From NCBI GenBank assembly GCA_029641185.1, contig JAPWGK010000006.1, forward strand, positions 1,178,001 through 1,242,000: a DNA stretch of 64,000 nucleotides, given 5' to 3'. The stretch comes from Pseudofabraea citricarpa (taxonomy: Eukaryota > Ascomycota > Leotiomycetes > Helotiales > Dermateaceae). The notes under the pieces are model-generated. The model was not told where the DNA came from and searched no databases. It saw only the letters and a program-made list of their open reading frames with translations. Both the position numbers and the translations under genes were made by a program. Shown here one piece after another: positions 12,001 through 23,311 of the stretch. How positions within the stretch are numbered: position 1 is the stretch's first letter; every line of letters begins with the position of its first letter.

Positions 12001-12304
12001 TCCCTCTCTCTCTCCCTCTCCCTTCCTTCCTCCCTCCCTCTCTCTACTATCCATCGTAACTTCGCAACCATCCAAAATATGCGATTCGCACAGCTGATCA
12101 TCCCCCCCTCCCCCCCAACCCCCACCGAACTTGGCCGGAATACCATACTGTACCCTACTACCCTACTACCCTACTACCCTACTACGTACTCTCTCTTCTC
12201 CCCAGCTACCCACCCATCACCCACCACCCCTTGTGCCAGACCGCCCTATCCAGTGCCCAGTGCCCAGTGCCCAGTGCCCAGTGCCCAGTGCCCACTGTCC
12301 ACTG
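12001..12304. repeat. CT tract, CCCTACTA array and CAGTGCC minisatellite
   Basis: CT-rich tract at 12001-12045, about four CCCTACTA-type units at 12151-12186, and about six CAGTGCC heptamers at 12251-12293, followed by two ACTGTCC variants. Confidence 0.85.
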
Positions 12305-12469
12305 TCCACTAGCATCTGTCCACTGTACAGGCCACCTCAGCTACGACCGCTGAGACCCACCATAGCTGGATACTTATTAGCTTCGCAGGATCCATATGCT
12401 GGTTTGTGGGGACAAGATAGGAAAATCTAATCTATCGATTGGGGACCGGGTTTGGCTTTGATATCACCA

Positions 12470-12515
12470 CTCACCTCTCATCACCACTCACCACTCACCA
12501 CTCACACACACACAG
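12470..12515. repeat. CACCACT/CA simple repeat
   Basis: Tandem ACTCACC-type units passing into a short CA dinucleotide run. Coding in this tract is not supported. Confidence 0.75.
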
Positions 12516-15264
12516 CAGTCTGTCCACATGCGAAAACGACAGGACCACTCGGCCGCCGCATGGCTCTACGTCCCCATCCGCGGCGCGCGTGCTCATGGTA
12601 TGCAACCAAGGGGATCCTGAAGGGCGGCGACTGCAAAGGGGGCTTTGATGCGGTACTTGCAGGGCGCGATGCGGAGAATGCCTCCCGACCGTGGCAGGCA
12701 AGTACACCAAGTGCAGCATCTGTGGTTATTATGATTGTTCTGCTTGGCTTCGAGATGATCGCCGGTGGAGACTCCTGATGCTCTGGGACTGGCTCTAGCA
12801 GTTGGGGGCTAGGTTTTCTTTCGGTGTAGATCCCGTTCTAGACCCAAGTATACTGGAGAGAGACGGGGCCATCTTGGCTCCAAGGCGCACACCCATCGTG
12901 ACGATTTGTGGAGCGATTCTGCGGTTTTTGGCGGCGTTGGAGATTGGAGAATGGGAGGACTGGGAGATCAACTACCACCGCCAGCAGCAGCAGCAGCCGA
13001 CGACGACGACGACAACGACAACATGGACAAGACGAGAGGACACCAACGACGACGGTCCTCCATCGGTGCCACCACCATCCACGCCTTCAGCACTTCACCT
13101 CCACAACCTTTGCAATAACAAGCCGTTCCGCAGCAACAGAGCGTCCATGGTTGGTTAGCCTTCACGCATAGTCGAGGCATTTTGTTTCTACTGTACAGGA
13201 TAGTACAGTTTCTTATCTGTGGGTTGCTTCCACAAGCTTACAGCCACGCTTTGGTCTGACAAGGGAATATCCCGAGAGCGCCGGTATAGTGGCTCCATCT
13301 GTTGATGATCATCTTTGCGCAGCCGACCGTTAGCAATTATTGAGTTCAGAATCATGAGCTTGTTTTTGTTGCACGGCGCAGACATCTGTGCTCGTAGAAA
13401 CAGGCTACCTCATCTCGTTCATCACCCAATCGCTGCGCGCTCATACATCAAACATTGGTATGAGGTTATCGCAATGCTCCTGTCCAGTGCCTGATGATAT
13501 GGCATGGCATGGCCATCATGCGTACGAAGCCGGCGGCGAGTCGAGTACGAGTACGGTACGGCATGATGAAATCCAAGCCTTGTGCTGTTTGCGAAGCTGC
13601 CTCGCCGAGTGCGATGCAAGAGTATCGATGAACACATGATAGAGATCGGTTGATCCTTCCCCAACTTTGCGACGTCCATGGACAAGCAAAGCCAGACCCG
13701 CGAAGATGGGCCCAACGTTCACTCATCCCTCCACTCGAAACATCAAACACCCCAAGCCCAGCGAGTAGTCAGCGAGCAGCAGGCCCCTCCTCCAGCTCCA
13801 CTCTTGAGCCGGTAGTTGAAAGCCAGCAAACACTAGCAACAGTACCAGCCTCTCCGGGAGACCGGTTGCGGTGTGAACTCAATCTCTATTCTCCTTAAAG
13901 TCAAAGTTGCACTTGGCCACGAGGGTGTTGGGGTCCTTCCAGGGCTTCCTCCCACACCAGCACTCGAAGGACTACACTCTAGAGGAACTCTATGAAGCTG
14001 CCAAATTGCACCCTGCCTGTCAATGCAGGTCCGTCTCGGGCTCCAACCTATTGTACAACGCTTGCCGTTTCTTGCCACTATCCTCTGGTCCTGATGCCGC
14101 AACTAATTCAACTTCCTCCAGACTGTATCTCTCCGGTATGCAAAACCCTGGCTTTGCGGTGACTAGCGAGATTGTCGTGTTGGTAGTCAGCACATCGATC
14201 CATGTCGCGAACATCTACCGGTGGTCTCTTGATTCGTCGTCATGGCCCGTGAGACGACGGTGAGACCCTGCCCATCAAAGAGAGATACGGCATACGACCT
14301 GCTCGCACTCTTCCCTACGGCAGCAGCCTGCCCACTCGAAGGCGCACAAGCCCCTGCAAGCATTGCCTTGGCGTGGTTCCTCCGGACTAAGCTTACTGCG
14401 AGCAGTCGCCGTCCTCAAGATGACAAGAAGTACTACAACACTTACGGTATGGAGCTTCAAACTACAGCCTGTGGAGGTGCGACCACAACGCCAGGACTAC
14501 TACGGGGAAGCGTTCCACGGGAGGCTGTGTAGACAAGAGGTTCTCATCTAGCTGCTAGCATTACATGGCGGTCGCGATGTCTTCTACTTGACTACCTACC
14601 TACTGTACCCTCATAGATCTAATCTGTCTGAGCGCGGCGCGGCGAAAAGAGCGCAACAAGGTCTTATTGAGCGACCAATTATGATGGCACCGGATGAGCA
14701 CTCTGTGCTGTCAAGTCCATGAGTGTGAGTGCACAGATGTCTAGCTGGAAGGAGACAAATCAATAATGCATTCACAAACAGCCGGGGACGATACCGTTGA
14801 GAGATAGTATCGTAGATCTACGAAGAGGTTCACAAGATTGTGTGCTCTTGGTCCGGCGAGATAGTCTTCCCGAAAGCCTAACTCTTCCGCATGTCGCAAG
14901 GTAGAGGTTGAAAAGGGTTGGGACCAAATACAATTCAAAGTTCCAGGCTGCAGAAAGGTAGTGAGTGATATGTAGGTGGTGCAACGCAACGGGCTTATGT
15001 TCCGACTGGCGTCTCGTGGGCGGGCTTGAGATTGGCTCTAGGTGCACACTACTGCCGTGCTATGGCGGCTTCCCCAGACTTTCTACTGAACTGTCCGGAA
15101 GTCAATTGTGTTCAGACCATCATTGTTGGGCAGGAAGATGGTTTCGGCCGGCACGCCTCCGAAGCTGTGTGAACTGCTACTGGCATTCGTATGAACTACT
15201 CGTTTTGTGTTCATTGTGCTCTGTTCGGCTCGAGAAGGTTTATGCAGGCATGTGATGTGCTATT

Positions 15265-15309
15265 GTACAGTACAGTAGAACAGCCAGCCAGCCAGCCAGC
15301 CAGCCAGCA
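15265..15309. repeat. GTACAGTACAGTAG copy followed by a CAGC/CAGCC array
   Basis: The dispersed 14-mer at 15265-15278 is followed directly by about seven GCCA tetramers at 15281-15309. A second short array of CCAGA pentamers lies at about 15417-15437. Confidence 0.85.
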
Positions 15310-16296
15310 GGGCCGGATGGTGTATTCTGGGATGACGGTGCCATACTTCTCAACCTGTTGAGAACTAGACCTCGATTTTGTAGGACTGGCGCCCAAAATA
15401 GTGACGACTTGACACCCAGACCAGACCAGACCAGACCTAGAGGTTTTGAGAATTCATGACTTGGAAAATGATGTCGTCGACAATCAAACATTATGCCCAA
15501 GACCCCAAGGTGCCCAAGCATCGATCTGAGAAGTTGGGAGGAGGTTGAGTTCAGTAACCGACCAGCGCCAGCAAGATTCATCCCTTCAGGCACAAGCTCG
15601 TCGCCCGAACTCATCGACGGAGTTGTAGCACACAGCACAGTGAACAAGAGCTGGTGCCGTCTTTTATTGGAGGAGGAACGGCATGTGCGGTTCTGAGACG
15701 TTGTCACTATGACTGAGTAAGGTGCGTATGGGTGTCTGGTCAGTGGTCACTGGTCACTGGTGGACGATGGTGAACTCGACAGGGAGGGAGCATGGCCACG
15801 GGCGAAAGTGCAGGGCGAGCACGCTCCAGCTCCAGAGCGACAAGACTTCAGCAGCATCACCATGAAGGGAAGCAGCCTGAGCAGCGAACAGTGAAGACCG
15901 AGTCTGAGCCTCACCATGAGACGCGTACAGTTATTGTCCAGACAAGCAATCTTCAGCCAAGACAACCAGATTGCAGACTACACAGCACCTGTCTAGCACA
16001 TCACAACCCATCCTTCTCCTCCTCGGGGGGGTGGTTGGCCCATGGGAAATTCCCATGTGAGTGAGACCTGGTAGGACCCTGGAAGCCGGAGCGGACTACG
16101 CTGTGCAGTTTACTGCGACTTCTATTTCCAGGATGCTGGCGGTTCCAGAATGAAGAGAAACAGAAACAATCCGAATGCTGGCTAGGCTGGCACTGGGCAG
16201 GCGGTGTGATCTACTGAAAACGAGAATCCTACTGTACAGTACCGTGCTTTATGGGCTTGGGCAGGAATGATTGTTGGCAGCGTGGAACAAACAACT

Positions 16297-16560
16297 ATGC
16301 CATGCCATGCCATGCCATGCCATAATGCCAATCATGGCATCCATGATGGCCATCCTGTGCTGATGCTGTAATGCTCGGGTCTTGGTTCGCGATGCTGGCT
16401 GTCGATAAGGAGTCGTCGTCGTAAACATCACCACATCTGTGCCTCTCCATCGAGCTGGAGGAGCCTGCCAAGCCTTCATCACCAGCAGCAGTAGCACACG
16501 GCGTGCTATACTATGCTAGGTATGCTCTGTGCCATGCCATGCCATGCCATGCCATGCCAC
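16297..16560. repeat. Two CCATG pentanucleotide arrays
   Basis: ATGCC/CCATG pentamers at 16297-16324 and again at 16531-16560. Single or double copies recur at about 13501-13515 and 27083-27100, so this unit is also dispersed. Confidence 0.85.
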
Positions 16561-16989
16561 GGTATGCCACGCCAGCTTGCTCCCTACAGCAGATGCACTA
16601 TTGAGCAAGCAGTGAGCAAGCAGTGAGCTGTGTGAGCACTGGGCATCGAGCAGGCTCTGTGACTCCGTCTCCGTCTCCGTCTCTGTTTCCTCGAGGGAGA
16701 GCGAGCGAGATTGGAATCGTATCATTTTCATCCAGCGGACTGAACCCACCGAGCTACTAGCCCTACCCTAACCCCATTCCAGCGATGCCACTGAAGCTGA
16801 AGAGCGAGTACGGGTCGTTTGCCTCCCTTGCCTCAGTTGCCTGCGCAATAATAATAATAACACTAATAATGCCCACTGCACTACTACATACACTACACCC
16901 ACTACGCAACTACTACTGCCCACCGCTTCGCCCGCCCACCGCCCACGGCACTGCAGTGACTGACTGCACTACAACACTACAGCACCGCA

Positions 16990-17020
<31 letters not shown>

Positions 17021-17130
17021 TCTAGCACCTAAGCACTCACTCTAGGCTGTCGCTTGTCCATATCCACATGCCGTTTACTTTGCTGTACTCCTCTTGCTCT
17101 GACCACTCACTGATCATTGGCCACCTCCCC

Positions 17131-17172
17131 CATCACAACCCATCACAACCCATTACAACCCACAACCCATCA
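17131..17172. repeat. CATCACAACC decamer array
   Basis: About four imperfect copies of a CATCACAACC unit. Confidence 0.8.
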
Positions 17173-18730
17173 CCCAGCAGCCAAGGACGGTCTTCCAAAT
17201 CGCCAACCTCATCTCAGCAATCCTGCTCCACTCTTGATCCCATTCCAGCATCGTCGAGACTGCAATCTCTTGGAATGGACATAATTAGCATCCATTCAAA
17301 ACACAATGACCCCAAATTAGCCATCAAATGTCCAGGCGCCGAGCCCGAGCCAGGGCAAGGCCGGTATCCTCCCTAGTACTGTACTGTACCTACAGTATGC
17401 CCGCAATGGCCGATTCCCCATCCGGCATCAAGGTGGCCAAGTATCAACAGGTCTCATACTGTACTAGAGCCATCGAGGGACGACTCAATACTCGTCCTAC
17501 CATGCACGCGGTATCTGCGTACTCGCACCTACAGTACGCGGTGTGCAATGTTACAGCGTGCGAACAGGAAATGATGCCCAACTCAGTGCTCTACCGGTTT
17601 GGCAGTCCACAGGCTGATACTCGTCTCGATGCGTCTCGTGTGGTGCGCTTGGTCGACGGTGTACTGTGTACATCTTTTGCGAGCGGAATTTACCTTCACA
17701 CAGTCGCTGTACACACAGGCGGCCGTTGTTTTGCTTTGTGGCCATACCCATATCCATGCTCACGTCCATCCATGCCTCTCTGCCTTATGCTCTCCTCACC
17801 CACGGATTTCAGCACTCGCGCCTACGCCCACGGAAACCAGGCCTACGCCCAAGTTGGAGACGCAGTAGCAGCGCAGCTCAGCTCTCCGTTCATCTGGAGC
17901 CAAGCGCGTAGGGTTGCCCACCGACCGACGACGCACTGTCGCTACGGAAGGTGGGTCGGCCTGGGTCTCGAGTAAGTAAGGCTGCTCTCCTCCAGGCACG
18001 CGCTATCATTTAGAGCGGAGTACACGCCTGAGGATATTGAACGGACGTCCAGGTACTCGAGCAGGTGAGAGGAATGACATGGGACAGTGCTGGCAGCAGC
18101 CGTGGTCTACCTACACTAGGCCCAGGGATGGTGAGTGACAGGAACGGTACTCATACTGGGCAGTTGACGGAGTCACGGCGGCGGATATCAATGGAGAGGT
18201 AGCTGAGGATGGCGCAGTGAGCACGGTGTGGTCCGTACTCTGCACGCTGGAGCTCCCTCTGGAATTGCAGGTAAGGTTCACGGCTCTGGTCCCAGTAGTG
18301 ACGGGCAGCCCTGGTTGAAGGACTTAAGCTGGAGTGCTTTAGCTTTTGATCCACGCCTGCGTTGTAGATTGTGTACCGACGGGGGCCCTCCCAGGCACGA
18401 TGGCGGCTGGCTTTCCATGCCAGAGAGTGAGTGAGAGACAGAGATTCATCAGAGTGACAGAATATTGGCGGGCGGGTTATGGGTAGTGTGGGTGGTGTCG
18501 GTGTTGGTGGTGGTGGGTGGGAGATGGCAATGAGTGAGGTGTTTGACTTTGGGTCTATTCCCAGCTGAGCGGCATTACCCACCATGTACTCCATAAGCCT
18601 GTACTGTAAGGTACAGCACAGGGCCGCCGCCGCTACAGATATCCAGAGGGCGGTGGAATGGCTGGTTGATGGCTGGATACAGTAGGATGGGAGAGAAAAG
18701 AACGGGGACTGACTGGTGGGGTTGATGGAT

Positions 18731-18824
18731 TGAGTGAGTGAGTGAGTGAGTGAGTGCTGGTGTTGTTAATGGAATGAATTTGCTTGTGCTTGCTTGTGCT
18801 TGTGGTGGTGGTGGTGGTGGTGGT
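18731..18824. repeat. GAGT and GGT microsatellites
   Basis: About six GAGT tetramers at 18731-18757 and about seven GGT trimers at 18800-18824. Confidence 0.85.
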
Positions 18825-19021
18825 GAAGGTGGGAGTGGATGGAGTGGAGGGAGGGGTGGTGGCTAGCCAGGCATCATGTTCGTTTCCAGGGAGTCCGGAG
18901 CTACGGACAGGCGTAGACACACGGGTGACACGACTTCAGTCACTACTCACTCACCCCTTTGCTTACTACGTGGGCACAGTGTCGGCCTAGGGCAGTGAAG
19001 TATTACTATTATCATCTACGA

Positions 19022-19052
19022 CTGACTTGACGTGACTTGACTTGACTTGACT
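19022..19052. repeat. GACTT pentamer array
   Basis: Several ACTTG units, one interrupted by CG. It lies at the point where the + strand becomes pyrimidine-rich. Confidence 0.75.
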
Positions 19053-19400
19053 GTTCACATCAACACAGCAGCAGCTCAACCCCGCCCTTGGTTCCGCCTT
19101 CTTCTGAATTTCTTTCCCCTTCGCGTCTAGCCTGTCTAGCCTGCCTAGCCTGTCTTGCCAGTATTCACAATGTGATGGCTCACCTTACCCCTCTCGTCCT
19201 TTTCCTGAGCGCCCTTGTCCCTGCTGCAGAATGGGAACCCTGCTGAAGAAACTAAAGTAGTGATCTCCCCCACAACCCTGTTGCTCGTTCGCGAATCTCT
19301 CTAGTCGCTCAATGCCTGAACTCTCGCAATATTAAGCTCTTCAAGGCGCCGCCTGTCAACTCTCATCAACCTTGTCTGGACATCGACATTGACATCCACT

Positions 19401-19563
19401 TCCACACACACACACACACACACATCACACATGACGCATACACCCACACACCCACACACACTCGCACTCACACACTCGCACACTCACATCCCACCTCCAA
19501 ACATACCCACATCCTGAGCATCACGACCACGACCACGACCTCCACCTCCACCTCCACCTCTAC
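19401..19563. repeat. CA dinucleotide run and CACGAC/CACCTC arrays
   Basis: CA run at 19401-19424, further CA-rich sequence to about 19490, then CACGAC and CACCTC hexamers at 19521-19563. Confidence 0.8.
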
Positions 19564-20610
19564 CGCAACACTGCCGCACGTCCAAAGACTAACAGCTATC
19601 CATCATCGCTCACTCACTTCCTCACTCACTCACTCCCACAGGGTCTGTGTGGGCCACTCTTCGCGCTGCTGCTACTGTACTCGACCCAGCTCGCTTCTGA
19701 CGACGGTACACTACTACAGACACACACACACATACACACACGCAGTCCTACACTACTGTCAACGGACTGCTCTCCTACTCTGCTACTTCCTCTGAGAATT
19801 CTATTTAACGTGTGCGCTGTTGATTCGCCCGTTCGCTTTCCCTCTCCTGCTGCTGCTGCTTGCTACGTCTTGACATTATTCTGAATCACTCACCCACCAC
19901 CCAAAGATCCCAATTATCACATCCCGGCATCACATCTTCTTGTCCAGCACCAGCACCATCATCAGCCAGAGTCCCTGGACAGCAGCTACACTCTCGATTC
20001 GGCCCCCATTCGAACCTGGGTCCTCGATCAAGCCACGGCGCATCTCTCGATTGTGACCTAACCTGTGTGATTTATACTGTCATCTTTCACTCTCTCTCTG
20101 TCTCCTCGAGCATCATATCATCAGCGTCATCGGCTCAGCCCGGCCGGCTGCGTGCACAAAACATCGACGCAACAACAGCCTCATGGTCGATTGGCTAATT
20201 AGAGGTCCTCTCACGCTCACGCTCACTCCACTCCAGAGCACGGGTCCTCGTAGCATTCGATCCTTCCGTCCCAGATCAGGCGTAGTGGTTGTAGCATCGG
20301 ATTCCTTAACTTTCCCTCGCTGCCAGCATCGGCACCACCAGCACCAGGACGGGCATCAACCCACGGACATCCTCCTCGAACAACACCGTCGGTCTCGGTC
20401 TCGGTACAAGGTGGCTCCCTTCTGCAACGACCAGCTGTGCTCCAGACGACGACTCCCCAGGACCCCCAAGATCCCAGACGGCGAGTAACCCCAAGAACGA
20501 GAACAAGAAGAACAACAACAGCACAACAACCTTCGGACTCTCCTCAAGCAACGCATCGACCACCTTCCGCCTTGCCGGAACTCTGATCCTTACTGGAACC
20601 TTTTACCTTT

Positions 20611-20836
20611 CTGTGTGTGTGCTCTCTCTCTCTCTCTCTTGCTGCCTCACCAGGCTGCGATTCGTGCCTTTGTGCCTTTGTGCCCCCCTCGTCGTCCTCG
20701 TCGTCCTCGTCGTCCTCGAATCCTCTCCCCCCCCCGGTCCCCAGGCCTGGTCTCTACTGCTGGCGCAACCAATTCGAGCTAAACTCAGTCCTACCCTGGT
20801 ACCTTGGACCTTGGACCTTGGACCTTGGACCTTGAC
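20611..20836. repeat. TG/CT runs, CGTCCT array and ACCTTGG minisatellite
   Basis: TG then CT dinucleotides at 20611-20640, about five CGTCCT hexamers at 20689-20718, and about four ACCTTGG heptamers at 20801-20836, all within the presumed leader of the gene at 21902. Confidence 0.85.
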
Positions 20837-21901
20837 CTTCACTCACTTCAACAACCTTGGACTCTGGACTACCGTACAGTACCGGGCCCTTGACCTTGGA
20901 TCGTGCTCTTGCCTGCCTGCTCCTTGAAATCAGTCCTTCTACTCGAGTACCACCGCATAACCCTGCCCTCCCCTGTCCACCTCTCACTCGACTCCTCTCG
21001 CAATCGACAAAAGGTACATCATCACCAGGTCGCCAACGCCAACTCGACCTCCAGCGTCTGTTCCTCGCCTTCCGAACCAACAGTTTCTCCGCAGTCCGCA
21101 ATCCGCATTTACATCGCATTCCCGATTTACTCACCAGTCTCACCACGCTCGCCGACCTTGCCCTGCTCGGCGGCCTGCCCTACCTACCTACCTGTCCGTC
21201 TGTCTTCCTGCGGCTATCTCATTCCACGTTGCCCTCGTCGGTCGTCTTGGTCGACCGCCTCATCCATCACAGGACAGGCTGATAGTAGTTGCCGCACCGC
21301 ACCGCCGCAACCCAACCCAGCCCAGCCCATCGTAAAGCATACCGGCTGCCCAAGCCAAGCACCCTCGTCCGTCTCGCCTCTTACGGTACTTGAGGACCCC
21401 AAACCAGCTCGCCTGCTCCACCTCATATCATCATCCCTACCCCGTCTGATTGGATCAACCCACATGGGCACCTTCCTCCACTCTGTACCCGTCGAGCATT
21501 ATCTTCGACCATCATCCCTTCCCTGGATCTCCAGAACGCATAAACACTCCCCTTCTCAACTCGCCCTCTCATCCCCTCAAAACCACCACCACCACCACCA
21601 CCATCATCATCAATTACGGTGGTCCCAACGCTCGTCTCGCCTGATACCCATTGCTCGTTTCGTCAACTGATTGAACGGTCTCGCCGTGCATAGACTTTAG
21701 CACAAACCCCCAAGGTTCATTGCTACAGGCTTGATTAACGGCCCTTATTCCTATTAAAGGCGCCTCTCCGAACCCACTGCCTTCCCCTCCACAACTCAGA
21801 CTTGACAACTCTAAAGCTTTCTACCGAACAAGGAAAGTTCGGTCGTCATACTTTACTTCCACTACCACCTCCTCCATTCATAGTCACCCTTCATCAACAC
21901 A

Positions 21902-23311
21902 ATGGGTTCCTCACCACCTCTCTCCCCAACCTTCCACGGGCATATTGCTTCAACACAGGACGCCCTGATACTCTTCGAGGCCTGCTTGTCCGGACATCTC
22001 TCACATGTTGCTCGCCGCCCGCACGACCGCGAGAGGCAGAGCTTGATCAAGAGCGGGAATGTCTTCATCTACGAAGAGCATTCCTCTGGGATCAAGCGAT
22101 GGACTGACGGCGTGCCGTGGAGTCCGAGTCGAATTCTAGGTAACTTCTTAGTCTACCGAGAACTCGAGCGCCCCTTCCCACCCGGCGAGAAGAAGAGAGC
22201 AATGAAGCGCAACAAGAGATCTCCGGGAATCACCAAGGCGCAAGATCCATACGACCGCAACAACCCCTCCAACAACTACAACTCTGCCGCGGTTTCTTCC
22301 GGCTTCGGCGGCCAGGCGGGCAGTAACACCTCCATCAGCAAAGAAACTGAGAGATCCTTGATTGGGTCTCTGGTAGATTCATACGGCTTCAAAGATGAGG
22401 GTCTGGTCAAGAAAACCGTCAGCGTCACAGTTTCGGGCGTCTCTCACCATCTTGTCTCTTACTACTCCGTCGCCGATGTCATGGCCAACAAATTTACCAA
22501 CCCGTCCAAAGACCCCAGATTCGCAAACCTCCAGCCTCGACAGGATCTGATCACGAAGCAAAATTTCCGCACGCCAATCGACGAGATTGATAACATGGAT
22601 TCCGCTGATCCGTCGACATATGGCAACTACGCATATCCTTCCAGAACGGGCTACGGAATGACGAACCAGAGTATTTCCCACAGGCCGATGCCTCTACCTG
22701 CGCCCATGAGCTATCCACCCGGTTCCAATCTCTACAACTATGGCATGTCATCAGGAGGTTACACCGATTCTCTACCCGCCAGTGCATCTGCCGGTAGCTA
22801 CGGGAGTCAGTTTAGTCCGTCTTCCAGCATTTACCCTCCCACAAAACCCGAGCCCTACGACCACTCCGCCTACAGGCAACAGCGGTTCCACTCCGTGGCT
22901 GGTGTTGGTCCTGACAGCAGCCGCGCCCCAATGCCCGCCGTGTCGCCCAATTTCGCTCGTCGCTCATCGTCGGCATTTGAGCATGGCGGCTCTATCGACT
23001 CCGCGATATCCGGCATATCTTCAGGTTCTATAGACTCGAAGCTCTCCAGCGACTCCGGCTACATGTCTCAGAGCTACTACCCAGCCGTGAGAGAATCACC
23101 CAACCCACCACACCCGTACACCCAACAACGGTCTCTTCCCACACCAACTCAGCAGAGCTACGACAGGCCAGGTCCAGCTCCATCAGCCTATCCCCATCTC
23201 GACAATGCCGCTAGCAAAGATAACGTATGGCCGCCGATGGGAAATACCAGTACTGGTCATGGTCATTACATGACACCTCAGCAACAGTGGACCAGTACTG
23301 GCACGTCATGA
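21902..23311 (+). CDS. WOPR-domain (Gti1/Pac2 family) transcription factor, Wor1/Ryp1/Sge1-like
   Basis: Sequence-specific DNA-binding regulator of the family that controls white-opaque switching (Candida Wor1), yeast-phase growth (Histoplasma Ryp1) and pathogenicity (Fusarium Sge1). Intron-free ORF of 469 residues. The first globular part of the WOPR domain spans residues ~8-105 (TFHGHIASTQDALILFEAC, SGNVFIYEE, IKRWTDGVPWSPSRILGNFL); the second lies at ~155-230 (KKTVSVTVSGVSHHLVSYYS, then VMANKFTNPSKDPRF). KRWTDG contains the conserved PKA-type threonine site described in Wor1/Pac2 relatives. The rest is disordered and rich in S, Y, P and Q. The Ser/Tyr-rich C-terminus and SVSGVSHHLVSYY favour the Wor1/Sge1 branch over the Pac2 branch. 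It sits alone in a ~17 kb gene-poor island. Confidence 0.93.
   Translation: MGSSPPLSPTFHGHIASTQDALILFEACLSGHLSHVARRPHDRERQSLIKSGNVFIYEEHSSGIKRWTDGVPWSPSRILGNFLVYRELERPFPPGEKKRAMKRNKRSPGITKAQDPYDRNNPSNNYNSAAVSSGFGGQAGSNTSISKETERSLIGSLVDSYGFKDEGLVKKTVSVTVSGVSHHLVSYYSVADVMANKFTNPSKDPRFANLQPRQDLITKQNFRTPIDEIDNMDSADPSTYGNYAYPSRTGYGMTNQSISHRPMPLPAPMSYPPGSNLYNYGMSSGGYTDSLPASASAGSYGSQFSPSSSIYPPTKPEPYDHSAYRQQRFHSVAGVGPDSSRAPMPAVSPNFARRSSSAFEHGGSIDSAISGISSGSIDSKLSSDSGYMSQSYYPAVRESPNPPHPYTQQRSLPTPTQQSYDRPGPAPSAYPHLDNAASKDNVWPPMGNTSTGHGHYMTPQQQWTSTGTS

Larger units (their letters stand above)
10589..21901. promoter_or_regulatory. 11.3 kb gene-free upstream region of the WOPR transcription factor gene
   Basis: No convincing gene: the ORFs (longest 255 residues) are low-complexity translations of simple repeats and lack recognisable domains. 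The region holds at least two dozen simple-repeat tracts and about twelve copies or variants of a TACAGTACAGTA-type motif. From about 19.0 to 21.9 kb the + strand is very rich in C and T, as in a long fungal 5' leader, and it carries several short upstream ORFs. Because TDP1 ends at 10588 and points towards it, nearly all of the spacer is available to the gene at 21902. The regulatory role is inferred from position and from the known very large WOR1 upstream region in Candida albicans. Confidence 0.55.

Noticed and set aside
17328..17975. 215-codon open frame on the + strand in the repeat field
   Set aside because: Begins in an Arg/Ala repeat, has no recognisable domain, spans copies of the TACTGTAC motif and has no supporting neighbouring exon; likely chance.
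20005..20030. Reverse-strand AGGTTCGAAT resembling a tRNA B box
   Set aside because: The flanking bases do not form a T-stem and there is no A box at the right distance.
20903..21670. 255-codon open frame just before the WOPR gene
   Set aside because: Ser/Pro/His-rich translation of pyrimidine-rich and CAC-repeat DNA, as expected in a leader; no domain.
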